Shown in pieces: positions 18,165 to 27,088 of a stretch of 32,906 nucleotides of DNA. The notes under the pieces are model-generated. The model ran no database searches, was not told where the DNA came from, and was given only the letters and a program-made list of their open reading frames with translations. The position numbers were made by a program, and so were the translations under genes. How positions within the stretch are numbered: the stretch's first letter is position 1; each line of letters opens with the position of its first letter. Source of the DNA: Desulfobacterales bacterium (GTDB taxonomy: Bacteria; Desulfobacterota; Desulfobacteria; Desulfobacterales; Desulfatibacillaceae); NCBI GenBank assembly GCA_020060085.1, contig JAGVAW010000094.1, forward strand, positions 1 through 32,906, written 5' to 3'.

Positions 18165-19304
18165 TTATCGTCTGGATCGGCTCCTGGTATTTTCCAGGTC
18201 CTGCTCCAGCCGGGTCATCAACTCCCGATAGGGGGCTTGGTCAGGCGCAAGCTCAATGGCCTTTATGACATCTGTCATTGCCTTGTCATACTCTGCTGTG
18301 GCCCGGTAGGCCAAAGCCCGCTGATAAAGGGCATCCGGCACCCAGGGATTTGTTTCCAGAAACTTCTTCAGCAGCGAATCGCTCAAGTGCCGGGCAAGGT
18401 GCAGAATTTTCAATGCATCGCTGTAGTCGGACTTTGCAGCAGCATAATTATTCAGCTTGGCGTTAACAGAACCCCGCGCATAAAATGCCCTGGAAAAATT
18501 CGAATCCAGCTTCACTGCATTATCCAAATCCTTCAGCGCGCCGTTAAGGTTGCCGGTTTTGCTCAAAAGCACTCCCCGGTGATAGTAGGACCTGGCGTTT
18601 GAAGGCTCTATGCGAATTGCCCTGGCAAGGCTTTCAATGGCCTGCGCATCCTGCCCCAAAGCTTCCAGGGCAAGGCCGCGGTGAAAAAGGGCCGGGGCAT
18701 TGCCGGGGGCAAGTTCAAGACTTTTGTCAAAATCTTTAAGGGCCTGGGCAAACTCGTTTTCAAACATCCACAAACGGCCCCGATAGGTATAGGCCTTTGC
18801 ATATTGAGGGTTTAAGGCTATGGCCTGGCTCATATCCTCAAGGGCGCGCCTGTATTCTCCTATCTGGCCCAGAATAAGCCCTCTGTTGAAAAAGGCCTCT
18901 GCATGGGCATCGTTGATGATAATGGCCATGTTAAGATCCTTGAGGGCAGCATCATGAAAACCCCGAATGCCCTCAATGACCCCCCGGTTAAGAAGCGCGG
19001 CCCAGTGGCGGGGATTCATGGTGAGGGCCAGCTCAAAGTCCTCCTTTGCCTTGTCATAAAGCTCCTTGCTGGCATAGGCCATGCCCCGCAGATAATAGGC
19101 ATGGGCATTTCTGTTGTCCTGCTCTATTATCTGCGTTTGGGCTGTTATTATTGCGTCTGCCTGGGCAAAAACTCCCTTTGCGTTCGCCTTGTGAGCCGAA
19201 ATGCCTGCTGGCGCAGGACTCTGGCTGGTTTTGCAACCTGTTGAAGCCAGCAGAATTGCAAGGGCAAGCCCAAGAATAGGCAGAAGACGGCCAGCAGGTT
19301 TCAT
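18165..19304 (-). CDS. TPR-repeat lipoprotein
   Basis: ORF to 19376; start set at 19304 behind ggag; lipobox-like LLASTGCKTS; many canonical TPR units (NAHAYYLRGMAYASKELYDKAKEDFELALTMNPRH...). Confidence 0.85.
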   Translation of the reverse strand: MKPAGRLLPILGLALAILLASTGCKTSQSPAPAGISAHKANAKGVFAQADAIITAQTQIIEQDNRNAHAYYLRGMAYASKELYDKAKEDFELALTMNPRHWAALLNRGVIEGIRGFHDAALKDLNMAIIINDAHAEAFFNRGLILGQIGEYRRALEDMSQAIALNPQYAKAYTYRGRLWMFENEFAQALKDFDKSLELAPGNAPALFHRGLALEALGQDAQAIESLARAIRIEPSNARSYYHRGVLLSKTGNLNGALKDLDNAVKLDSNFSRAFYARGSVNAKLNNYAAAKSDYSDALKILHLARHLSDSLLKKFLETNPWVPDALYQRALAYRATAEYDKAMTDVIKAIELAPDQAPYRELMTRLEQDLENTRSRSRR

Positions 19305-19405
19305 GGGCTTTTTCTCCATTTTTTGCATGGTACTCTTGTGCTCAATGCTTCGCGCCGCAAAGCCAGGCGTTGTCAACTGACTGTGCAGCGCGGATTTTTT
19401 GGATT

Positions 19406-19924
19406 TCAGTCAAGGTCTTTTTCATCAATGGTTTTGAATTTTTCCGGTGGTGCACCGCAAATGGGGCATTTGTCCGGGAGCTTCCTGTCTGTCACATATC
19501 CGCAGACCGTGCAGATGTGGTATTCCTTTACGATATCCTTGATAACATCGTAGATTGCCTTTTCGTAGAGCTTTGCATGAAAGCTTTCCGCATCCCTTGC
19601 CTGGCTGAAGGTCAGGGCAGCGGCCTCCTCGCCCTCGTCCTGGGCGTCCTTGATGAAATCAGGATACTCGTTTTCGCTTATGGACTGCTCTTTTTTGAAG
19701 GACTTCATAAGGTTGGTGTCAGTATCCTTGACGACAAGATCCTTTACCAGCCCAAGATGCCGGGAGGCGTGGACTTTTTCAGCTTCTGCTATTGCCCGGA
19801 AAAGAAGGGCTATCTGGGGCACTTCCTCTTCCTGGGCCTTTTTTGCAAAGGCCAGCAGCCGAAAGTAGGCCTTTGCCTCGCCGATGAACGCATTATAGAC
19901 ATTCTGCTTTGTTTTTTCCTTCAT
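19406..19924 (-). CDS. Rubrerythrin family protein
   Basis: NAFIGEAKAYFRLLAFAKKAQEEEVPQIALLFRAIAEAEKVHA di-iron helices; C-terminal rubredoxin-like CTVCGYVTDRKLPDKCPICGAP; start at 19924 behind ggagg. Confidence 0.93.
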   Translation of the reverse strand: MKEKTKQNVYNAFIGEAKAYFRLLAFAKKAQEEEVPQIALLFRAIAEAEKVHASRHLGLVKDLVVKDTDTNLMKSFKKEQSISENEYPDFIKDAQDEGEEAAALTFSQARDAESFHAKLYEKAIYDVIKDIVKEYHICTVCGYVTDRKLPDKCPICGAPPEKFKTIDEKDLD

Positions 19925-20230
19925 TACAGGCCCTCCATTGCTGGTGGAAAGTTTCATATAACCAAAAGAGCTTGCAGGCTCATCTTATATTACTGCCATA
20001 GCCTTGCAGCCCCGGACATTGCCAGAGCTGCCAAATGCAGCCGCAGTGCTCCCTATTAGATGTGGGTCATATGCAGGAAAAGACAGCACCTGACAGCCAA
20101 ACTTTTTTATATTAACCAACATGGCACCGGACTTCAATGCTTTTTACTGAAAAGCCCGTGCAAAAAAGCGGGGAAACAAGCGCCAATAAGCTCTTTACAA
20201 ACAGTTTTTTTAAGATATTATAAATTCAGG

Positions 20231-20310
20231 TTGGGGTGCCTGCCCATTATGGGTCGGCTGAGATCATACCCAATGAACCTGATCCGGATAATGCCGGCGT
20301 AGGGAACCGC
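20231..20310 (+). ncRNA. TPP (THI element) riboswitch
   Basis: Conserved ggggtgcc...ggctgagatcatacccaatgaacctgatccggataatgccggcgtagggaa directly upstream of thiamine genes. Confidence 0.95.
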
Positions 20311-20355
20311 ACCATAAAAGCCGGGCGTTTTGGGATGGCCCGGAAACCTCATGCG

Positions 20356-20386
20356 GCGGTCCCCCTTTTGGGAACCGCTTTTTTTA
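20356..20386 (+). terminator. Rho-independent terminator in the riboswitch expression platform
   Basis: GCGGTcCCC...GGGaACCGC stem followed by seven T, upstream of thi4. Confidence 0.75.
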
Positions 20387-20402
20387 TTGGGAGAGTTTTA
20401 AG

Positions 20403-21173
20403 ATGGAAGAGAAAATTTCAGCCTCCATTGTGGCAACCTTTTTCAAAAAGCTTCAGGATTACTTGAGTGTGGATGTTGCCATTGTAGGGGCAGGGCCTTC
20501 TGGCCTTGTTGCAGCAAGGGATCTGGCCCTGGCCGGAAAAAAGGTGGCCCTTTTCGAGCGCAGGCTTGCGCCGGGCGGCGGCATCTGGGGCGGAGGAATG
20601 CTTTTCAATGAAATCGTTTTCCAGCAGGAGGCGGCAGCGATTTTAGATGAAATGGAAATCGCCTATGCAGATGCAGGGGACGGCTACATAACCGCAGATT
20701 CCGTTTTGGTGGCCTCGGCCCTCATCTACCGGGCAAGGCAGGCAGGAGCCGTGATTTTCAACTCCGTTTCCGTGGAGGACATCGTGTGCCGCCACGAGGC
20801 TGTATGCGGGGTTGTGGTGAACTGGACCTCCGTGACCCGCCTTGCAATGCATGTTGATCCCCTGGTTATTATGGCAAAGGCCGTGCTGGACGGTACCGGC
20901 CACCCCAGCGAAATCATTCACCTTGCTTCCAAAAAGGCAGGCATGAGCCTGGACACGCCCACCGGCGCAGTTATGGGCGAAAAGCCCATGTGGATGGAAA
21001 AGGGCGAAGCCTCCACTGTGGAAAACACCAAGCGTCTGTATCCGGGCCTTTATGCATCGGGCATGGCTGCAAACAACGCAATGGGCGGCTTCCGCATGGG
21101 GCCCATCTTTGGCGGAATGCTCCAGTCCGGCAAAAAGGTGGCCAGACTCATTCTTGATGATTTGAACGAATAG
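20403..21173 (+). CDS. thi4: Thi4-family thiazole synthase (sulfide-dependent type inferred)
   Basis: 256 aa; [54 protein letters not shown] with His rather than Cys at the apparent sulfur-donor position; TPP riboswitch upstream. Confidence 0.9.
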   Translation: MEEKISASIVATFFKKLQDYLSVDVAIVGAGPSGLVAARDLALAGKKVALFERRLAPGGGIWGGGMLFNEIVFQQEAAAILDEMEIAYADAGDGYITADSVLVASALIYRARQAGAVIFNSVSVEDIVCRHEAVCGVVVNWTSVTRLAMHVDPLVIMAKAVLDGTGHPSEIIHLASKKAGMSLDTPTGAVMGEKPMWMEKGEASTVENTKRLYPGLYASGMAANNAMGGFRMGPIFGGMLQSGKKVARLILDDLNE

Positions 21174-21206
21174 GCAGGCTTTTGGGGCATAAAAAGGAGC
21201 GGGAAA

Positions 21207-21857
21207 ATGGAAGCCGGGCTGTTTCCTGACGATTTTGGGCTTTATCTGGTACTCACAAACCCTGTTGCCGGATATGAAAAATGCACGGAGCAGGCTGTGC
21301 GGCTGGGGGTGCGCCTTGTGCAGCTCCGCATGAAGAAGGCCTCTCCCGATGCCGTGCTGGAAAAGGCCCGGATTCTCAAAGGCATAACAGAAGGCTCAAA
21401 GACCCTCTTTATTGTCAATGACTGCGTTGAAACCGCCATGAAGGCAAATGCAGACGGCGTTCACCTGGGCCAGGAGGATATGCCCATTGATCAGGCCCGC
21501 AGGCTGTGGCCGGACAAGGGCAAGATTTTCGGCCTTTCCACCCACAACAGCCAGCAGGAGGCCGGAGCCAGGGAAGTATGCCCCCACTACATAGGAGTGG
21601 GGCCGGTTTTTGCAACCCCCACCAAGGATGTGCCGGACCCCACCCTGGGCCTTTTAATGATGGGCCGCATAATTGCCGCATCCCCCCTTGTGTGCGTTGC
21701 CATAGGCGGAATAGATGCAAACAACCTGGGTGCTGTGCTGGCGAATGGGGCAAAAAACTTTGCGGTTGTGCGGGCTGTGAACCAAAGCGCCAATCCGGGG
21801 CAGTCCATCATGGAGCTTATGGACATCTGGCAGGAGCACAGGGCAAAGGTTGGTTGA
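21207..21857 (+). CDS. thiE: Thiamine phosphate synthase
   Basis: 216 aa; VQLRMKKA, LFIVNDCVETAMKANADGVHLGQEDM, YIGVGPVFATPTK, VAIGGIDANNLGAVLANGAKNFAVV. Confidence 0.92.
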   Translation: MEAGLFPDDFGLYLVLTNPVAGYEKCTEQAVRLGVRLVQLRMKKASPDAVLEKARILKGITEGSKTLFIVNDCVETAMKANADGVHLGQEDMPIDQARRLWPDKGKIFGLSTHNSQQEAGAREVCPHYIGVGPVFATPTKDVPDPTLGLLMMGRIIAASPLVCVAIGGIDANNLGAVLANGAKNFAVVRAVNQSANPGQSIMELMDIWQEHRAKVG

Positions 21858-21982
21858 CCGCAATCTGCCGACTTTTGCCTTTCTCCCTGCCTGGCAATGC
21901 TGCTCTGCCGCGCAGCCTTGCCAGGGGCGTGTTGCATTATCATCTGCCGCGTGTTAATGTTGCATACAAAAGGGATGCAACA

Positions 21983-22459
21983 ATGCACCAAAAAACAGTC
22001 TTTGCATTGCGGATATGTTTTGGCGCAAGCCTTCTGCTTTTTTTCGCCTGTAGTGCGCCTGTTGTTTTGCAGGAATCAAAAGGTAATATGGCAGGAGGGC
22101 CATGCCAATACCAGAAGGTTATTGGCTTTGCCCGCATCACCTTTGTGGGGACTGCCGGTTCCCAGGAGTACAACTGCCCCAACCAGGCCCAAAAGGTGCT
22201 TTTCTCCTTTTATCCCGATAATGAAGGGGCAGTAAAAAATTACCTTTTTCCCGGCTGGGCTGATGAGGGCAACTCCCTTTCCGTGGCAGGGGGTGCAAAC
22301 CCGCCAGCAGCATGGGTGGCCAGCCAGGGCCTTGAGCCTGGGGTGCAGATACCCTGCATCCGGGCTGAAATTGTTTCAGGAACCTGCACTCCGGTTGTTT
22401 TTTCTTTTCCTGGTCTGGACATGGAAAGCGCCATAGAAGAATGCTGGCGGCAACACTGA
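21983..22459 (+). CDS. Small putative lipoprotein of unknown function
   Basis: In-frame ATG at 21983 inside ORF 21506-22459; MHQKTVFALRICFGASLLLFFACSAP signal/lipobox; 158 aa with several Cys. Confidence 0.6.
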   Translation: MHQKTVFALRICFGASLLLFFACSAPVVLQESKGNMAGGPCQYQKVIGFARITFVGTAGSQEYNCPNQAQKVLFSFYPDNEGAVKNYLFPGWADEGNSLSVAGGANPPAAWVASQGLEPGVQIPCIRAEIVSGTCTPVVFSFPGLDMESAIEECWRQH

Positions 22460-22705
22460 TATGGCCATATTTAATTTTATTCTTGCTTTTTTGTTCAAAA
22501 TAAATATTTTGCGGTTCGTCTGCTGCATCGCAACAACCCGTTGTGACTAAAAAAGCAAAAAAGCTGTTAACCCTGTTTAGGGGGGGCTTGACAGTGCGCT
22601 GACTGAAGGTCGCATTGTCAATGGCCAACCTGCTGTTTGTGTATCAGAAGAAACATCAACCATTTTTATGGCAATCGGGCATGAATCTCCTTTAAGGAGA
22701 GCGCC

Positions 22706-23356
22706 ATGCCGGATATGCCTGCCGGATATGCCATGCATAGACCCCTTGTGGAAAAAGCTGTTCAGATTGTGGCCAAGCAGGCTGCGGAAACACCAATGAC
22801 CCCGGCCCAGATATCTGCTGCCCTGAAAAAGACATATTATGAGCTTGCAAAAAATTATTCCCAGGACCTGCCCGAAGATTATGAGGAAGCCGCTGGTGCA
22901 GATATGGGCGGGCCTTTGGGAGGCAAAAAATCGACAGGGGTTTTGGTGAGCAGGCCGGCAGCCCCCCCCAAACCTTCCGAGCCGCCTGAAAGCCTGGACA
23001 GAAAGTTTGAAACCCTCACTTTTCTCCGGCGTCACCCGGAGCGCTCCATAAAAAAGGATGTAATCATTTGTCTTGAATGCGGCGGCAATTTCCAGCTTTT
23101 GGGCAATCATCACCTTAAAACCCACAATCTGGATAAAAAACGCTACCTTGAAAAATGGAGCCTTGCCTCTGAAACAAGCCTTGCCTCCGAGGCTTATTCT
23201 GACGCAAGAAGCAAGGCCATTGCCCAGTCGTGGGCCAGGCGCGGCGAGGATGATCCCGAAGAACAAGCCTCCATAGACCCCTTTGCCCACGAGCCTGCTC
23301 AGGAAAAGCCCAAGTTCGAGCCGAAAACAATCCGCAGGAAAAAGAGCAATCCCTGA
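22706..23356 (+). CDS. MucR/Ros-family zinc-finger transcriptional regulator
   Basis: 216 aa; RRHPERSIKKDVIICLECGGNFQLLGNHHLKTHNLDKKRYLEKWSL matches the MucR zinc-finger region; aaggagagcgccATG. Confidence 0.85.
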   Translation: MPDMPAGYAMHRPLVEKAVQIVAKQAAETPMTPAQISAALKKTYYELAKNYSQDLPEDYEEAAGADMGGPLGGKKSTGVLVSRPAAPPKPSEPPESLDRKFETLTFLRRHPERSIKKDVIICLECGGNFQLLGNHHLKTHNLDKKRYLEKWSLASETSLASEAYSDARSKAIAQSWARRGEDDPEEQASIDPFAHEPAQEKPKFEPKTIRRKKSNP

Positions 23357-23505
23357 TAAACAGCTTTTGCCTGCCGCAGTATTTCACCTTGACCGCCATC
23401 AAACAAATGCTCTAAAGTATTTTGTTTTGGTATGCTTATATGGGCCGCGAATGAATGCGGCCTTAAAAAAAACGCTCTCTAAAGGAGCCGGTCAGCGGAA
23501 GAGCC

Positions 23506-25425
23506 ATGATTACCATCACTCTGCCAGATAAAAGTCAGCGCACCTTCGAGACCCCGCCCACGGGCCTGGATATTGCCAAAAGCATTTCAGAGGGCTTTGC
23601 AGCCACCTGCGTGGCCATGAAGGCAAACAGCCGCCTCAAGGATATTTCGGCCTCCATTGATGAGGACTCGGATGTGGTTTTTCTAACCACCCGCGATGAG
23701 GAGGCCCTTGAGATAATGCGCCACAGCGCGGCCCATGTAATGGCCCAGGCTGTGCTGGCGCTCTACCCCAAGGCAAAACTCACCATAGGCCCGGTCATTG
23801 AAGGCGGGTTTTACTACGATTTTGATATGCAGCCTCTCTCCGAGGACGACTTTGCCCGCATTGAAGATGAAATGAGGCGCATAGTTAATTTGAAACTGCC
23901 CATAACCCGGCAGGAGATGAGCAAGGAAAAAGCCCTTGCCCTGTATGCGGGTGAGCCATACAAGCGCGAGATAGTCGAGCAGCTTGAAGACAGCACCGTT
24001 TCCGTTTACGCACAGGAGGGCTTTTTCGACCTTTGCCGCGGACCCCATGTGCCCCATACGGGTTTTGTAAAGGCCTTCAAGCTCATGAAGGTTTCCGGGG
24101 CCTACTGGCGGGGCGATTCCAGCAAGGCCCAGCTCCAGCGCATTTACGGCACAGCCTTTTTTGACAAGAAGGAGCTTAAAAAATATCTGGATTTTCTTGA
24201 GGAGGCCAAGAAACGCGACCACAGAAAATGGGGCCAGCGGCTCGACCTTTTTTCCTTTCACGAGGAAGCGCCGGGTATGCCGTTTTTCCACGCCAACGGC
24301 ATGGCTGTGTGGAATGCGCTCCTGGATTACTGGCGCCATGAGCACCGGGCCGCAGGATATGTTGAGACCAAGACCCCCCTGCTGCTCCAGAAAAGCCTTT
24401 GGGTAAAATCCGGCCACTGGGAAAACTACCGGGAGAATATGTACACCTCTGTCATTGACGAGGTGGAATACGCCATCAAGCCCATGAACTGCCCCGGCGG
24501 AATGCTGCTCTATGCTTCGGGCCATCACTCCTACAAGGATCTTCCTTTAAGGAGCGCGGAAATAGGTTTTGTTCACCGCCACGAGCTTAGCGGGGTCCTT
24601 TCAGGCCTTTTCCGGGTTAGGGCCTTTCACCAGGATGATGCCCACATTTTCATGACCCCGGAGCAGATGGAAAGTGAAATCCTTGGAGTTCTCCATCTTG
24701 TGGAGCGCATTTACTCCACCTTCGGGCTTGGCTTTCATCTTGAGCTTTCCACCCGCCCGGAAAAGTCCATCGGCACGGACGCCCACTGGGAGCGGGCAAC
24801 AAAGGGCCTTACGGATGCCCTGGCCGCTTACGGCCATGACTATAAGATAAATGAAGGGGACGGCGCATTTTACGGCCCCAAAATAGATATCCACATAAAA
24901 GACGCCATAGGACGCACCTGGCAATGCGCCACCGTGCAGCTTGACATGAGCCTTCCGGAAAGATTCGACCTTTATTACATAGGGCCGGACAACGAAAAGC
25001 ACAGGCCCATAATGATTCACCGGGTCATTTACGGCTCTGTGGAGAGGTTTTTCGGCATACTTGTGGAGCATTTTGCAGGCCGTTTTCCCCTTTGGATGGC
25101 TCCTGTCCAGGCATCCGTGCTTGCCATGAACGACTCAATTGTGCCTTATGCGGCAAAGGTTCGCGACCGTCTTGCCCAACAGGGCCTGCGGGCAGAGCTT
25201 GACGACCGGGCAGAGAGCATCAACAAAAAGGTTCGGGACGCCCAGTTGAAGGCCGTGCCTCTTATGCTGACCATCGGCGAAAAGGAAAAGGAGAATAATA
25301 CCCTTGCCCTTCGCACCCTGGACGGCAAGGTGCGCTACAACATGAATTGGGACAGCTTTATGGACAAGGTGCTTGCCCACATTGCCAAAAGGGGCATTGA
25401 GCCGGACCCGTTTGGGGAGGAATAA
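23506..25425 (+). CDS. thrS: Threonyl-tRNA synthetase
   Basis: 639 aa; TGS domain, RHSAAHVMAQAV, KPMNCPGGMLLY, class II motifs, C-terminal anticodon-binding domain. Confidence 0.98.
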   Translation: MITITLPDKSQRTFETPPTGLDIAKSISEGFAATCVAMKANSRLKDISASIDEDSDVVFLTTRDEEALEIMRHSAAHVMAQAVLALYPKAKLTIGPVIEGGFYYDFDMQPLSEDDFARIEDEMRRIVNLKLPITRQEMSKEKALALYAGEPYKREIVEQLEDSTVSVYAQEGFFDLCRGPHVPHTGFVKAFKLMKVSGAYWRGDSSKAQLQRIYGTAFFDKKELKKYLDFLEEAKKRDHRKWGQRLDLFSFHEEAPGMPFFHANGMAVWNALLDYWRHEHRAAGYVETKTPLLLQKSLWVKSGHWENYRENMYTSVIDEVEYAIKPMNCPGGMLLYASGHHSYKDLPLRSAEIGFVHRHELSGVLSGLFRVRAFHQDDAHIFMTPEQMESEILGVLHLVERIYSTFGLGFHLELSTRPEKSIGTDAHWERATKGLTDALAAYGHDYKINEGDGAFYGPKIDIHIKDAIGRTWQCATVQLDMSLPERFDLYYIGPDNEKHRPIMIHRVIYGSVERFFGILVEHFAGRFPLWMAPVQASVLAMNDSIVPYAAKVRDRLAQQGLRAELDDRAESINKKVRDAQLKAVPLMLTIGEKEKENNTLALRTLDGKVRYNMNWDSFMDKVLAHIAKRGIEPDPFGEE

Positions 25426-25746
25426 GGTTTTTTCGGACGGGGCAGGAGACCCCATGCCCAAACAGAGTTGAGGGGCCGTATTTCCCTTAAAATGAATAAA
25501 AAATGGCAAAAAAAGCGCTTTTGTCCTGTTTTGCCTTGAAATGGTCTTTTGTCTGTTGTATTAAGGGCGGTGTTTTTTTATCCGGATGGGGCTGAATGCT
25601 TTTTACCGGCCATAGAGGCCGGAAGCAAAAGCCCTTGTCCCATATTGCGGAAAGCGCGAATTGGCCGCGCGCCGTGCTTCTTTTCAGCCGAAGGCTCAAA
25701 GCTTGCGGCGGATAGGATACAAGCCTTGACAACAGGAGGTGAGTCG

Positions 25747-26253
25747 ATAGACAAGCGGGTCGGGATCAACAGGAACATCAAAGCAAAGGAAGTACGCCTA
25801 ATTGATGCGATTGGCGGCCAGTTGGGGGTAATGCCCCTGCATCAGGCGCTGGCAATTGCCGAAGCGGCAGGTCTGGATCTGGTTGAAGTTTCGCCCACGG
25901 CAAAGCCGCCGGTCTGCAAGATAATGGACTACGGCAAGTTCAAGTATCAGCAGACCAAAAAGCAGCAGGAGGCAAAGAAAAAGACCTCGACAGTTTCCAT
26001 AAAGGAAATCAAGGTGCGGCCCAAAACCGGGGATCACGATCTCATGACCAAGGTTGGCCACATAAAAAGGTTTCTGGAAGGCCGCGACAAGGTTAAGGTT
26101 ACTGTGCTTTTCAGGGGCAGGGAAATAGCCTTTGCCGACAGAGGCCGCACAATGCTGGAAAAGGTCAAGGACGCCACCCAGGAGTTTGCCGTGGTTGAGC
26201 AGATGCCCAAGTTCGAGGGCCGGACAATGGTGATGATTCTTGCGCCCAAGTGA
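25747..26253 (+). CDS. infC: Translation initiation factor IF-3
   Basis: GINRNIKAKEVRLIDAIGGQLGVM...DLVEVSPTAKPPVCKIMDYGKFKYQ; ORF open from 25549, but the strong SD AGGAGGTGA (25734-25742) indicates a start at ATA 25747. Confidence 0.93.
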   Translation: MDKRVGINRNIKAKEVRLIDAIGGQLGVMPLHQALAIAEAAGLDLVEVSPTAKPPVCKIMDYGKFKYQQTKKQQEAKKKTSTVSIKEIKVRPKTGDHDLMTKVGHIKRFLEGRDKVKVTVLFRGREIAFADRGRTMLEKVKDATQEFAVVEQMPKFEGRTMVMILAPK

Positions 26254-26330
26254 GTATCCGCATTTTGTGGGCTTAATGCGCTTAAAATAAGCAGCCTAAT
26301 AGGCCGTTCTTTGCCTGTTGGCTTTTTTTG

Positions 26331-26357
26331 CCCGTCAATTTGGCTTTAATTGACGGG
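26331..26357 (+). promoter_or_regulatory. Perfect 10-bp hairpin in the infC-rpmI intergenic region
   Basis: CCCGTCAATT (26331-26340) / AATTGACGGG (26348-26357), 7-nt loop. Confidence 0.55.
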
Positions 26358-26424
26358 AATTTGTTTTGCGAATCAATATTTGTTACAAAGGCTCGTCAGG
26401 CCTTTGGCCTTGGAGGCAAAACCC

Positions 26425-26622
26425 ATGCCGAAAATGAAAACAAACCGGAGCGCAGCAAAGCGCTTCAAGGCAACTGCAAGCGGGCGGGTGATTTTTCACA
26501 AGTCATGCGCAGGCCACATCCTTGCCAAAAAAACCCGGAAGCGCAAAAGACGGCTCCGCAAGACCCATTATGTGGACCCAACCAATATGGCTGGTTTGAG
26601 GCGTCTGTTGCCCTATATGTAA
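26425..26622 (+). CDS. rpmI: 50S ribosomal protein L35 (bL35)
   Basis: MPKMKTNRSAAKRFKATASGRVIFHKSCAGHILAKKTRKRKRRLRK; 65 aa. Confidence 0.96.
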   Translation: MPKMKTNRSAAKRFKATASGRVIFHKSCAGHILAKKTRKRKRRLRKTHYVDPTNMAGLRRLLPYM

Positions 26623-26657
26623 AAGAAAGAGCCTGCTCTTTTTAAGGAGAATGCACC

Positions 26658-27008
26658 ATGCGTGTAAAACGAGGATTCAAGGCCCGGCACCGCCGTAAAA
26701 AGGTGCTCAAGCTGGCCCGCGGTTTCAGAGGAGGCCACAGCAAGCTGTTCCGCACGGCTGCCGACACACTGGACAGGGCTCTTGCCTATGCCTATAGGGA
26801 CCGGCGGGTCCGCAAGCGCGAAATGCGCAGCCTGTGGATTGTGCGCGTCAATGCCGCTGCACGGGACAATGACATTTCCTACAGCAAGCTCATAGGCGGC
26901 CTCAAGAAGGCTGGCGTGGAGCTGGACCGCAAGGTGCTGGCGGAACTGGCCGTTTCCGATCCCAAGGCTTTTTCCCAGGTGGCCCGGTTGGCTGCTGCCA
27001 ACGCATAA
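26658..27008 (+). CDS. rplT: 50S ribosomal protein L20 (bL20)
   Basis: [34 protein letters not shown]... Confidence 0.98.
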   Translation: MRVKRGFKARHRRKKVLKLARGFRGGHSKLFRTAADTLDRALAYAYRDRRVRKREMRSLWIVRVNAAARDNDISYSKLIGGLKKAGVELDRKVLAELAVSDPKAFSQVARLAAANA

Positions 27009-27014
27009 ACTACA

Positions 27015-27075
27015 AGGCCCAAGGCGGATTGCTCCGGTAATTAAATCGGGCCTGTCTTGGGCTTTTTGCTTTTTG
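27015..27075 (+). terminator. Possible terminator/attenuator between rplT and pheS
   Basis: GCCCAAG...CTTGGGC stem followed by tttttgcttttt. Confidence 0.5.
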
Positions 27076-27088
27076 GGGCTCGCAAAAC

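Noticed and set aside
22588-22622. TTGACA...TGTCAA inverted repeat upstream of the MucR-like gene
   Set aside because: Only 6 bp with a long spacer and no matching -10 element; could be chance.
25549-25746. N-terminal extension of the infC ORF (MSVVLRAVFFYPDG...)
   Set aside because: No IF-3 similarity; a strong SD lies downstream of it, so it is more likely the 5' UTR.
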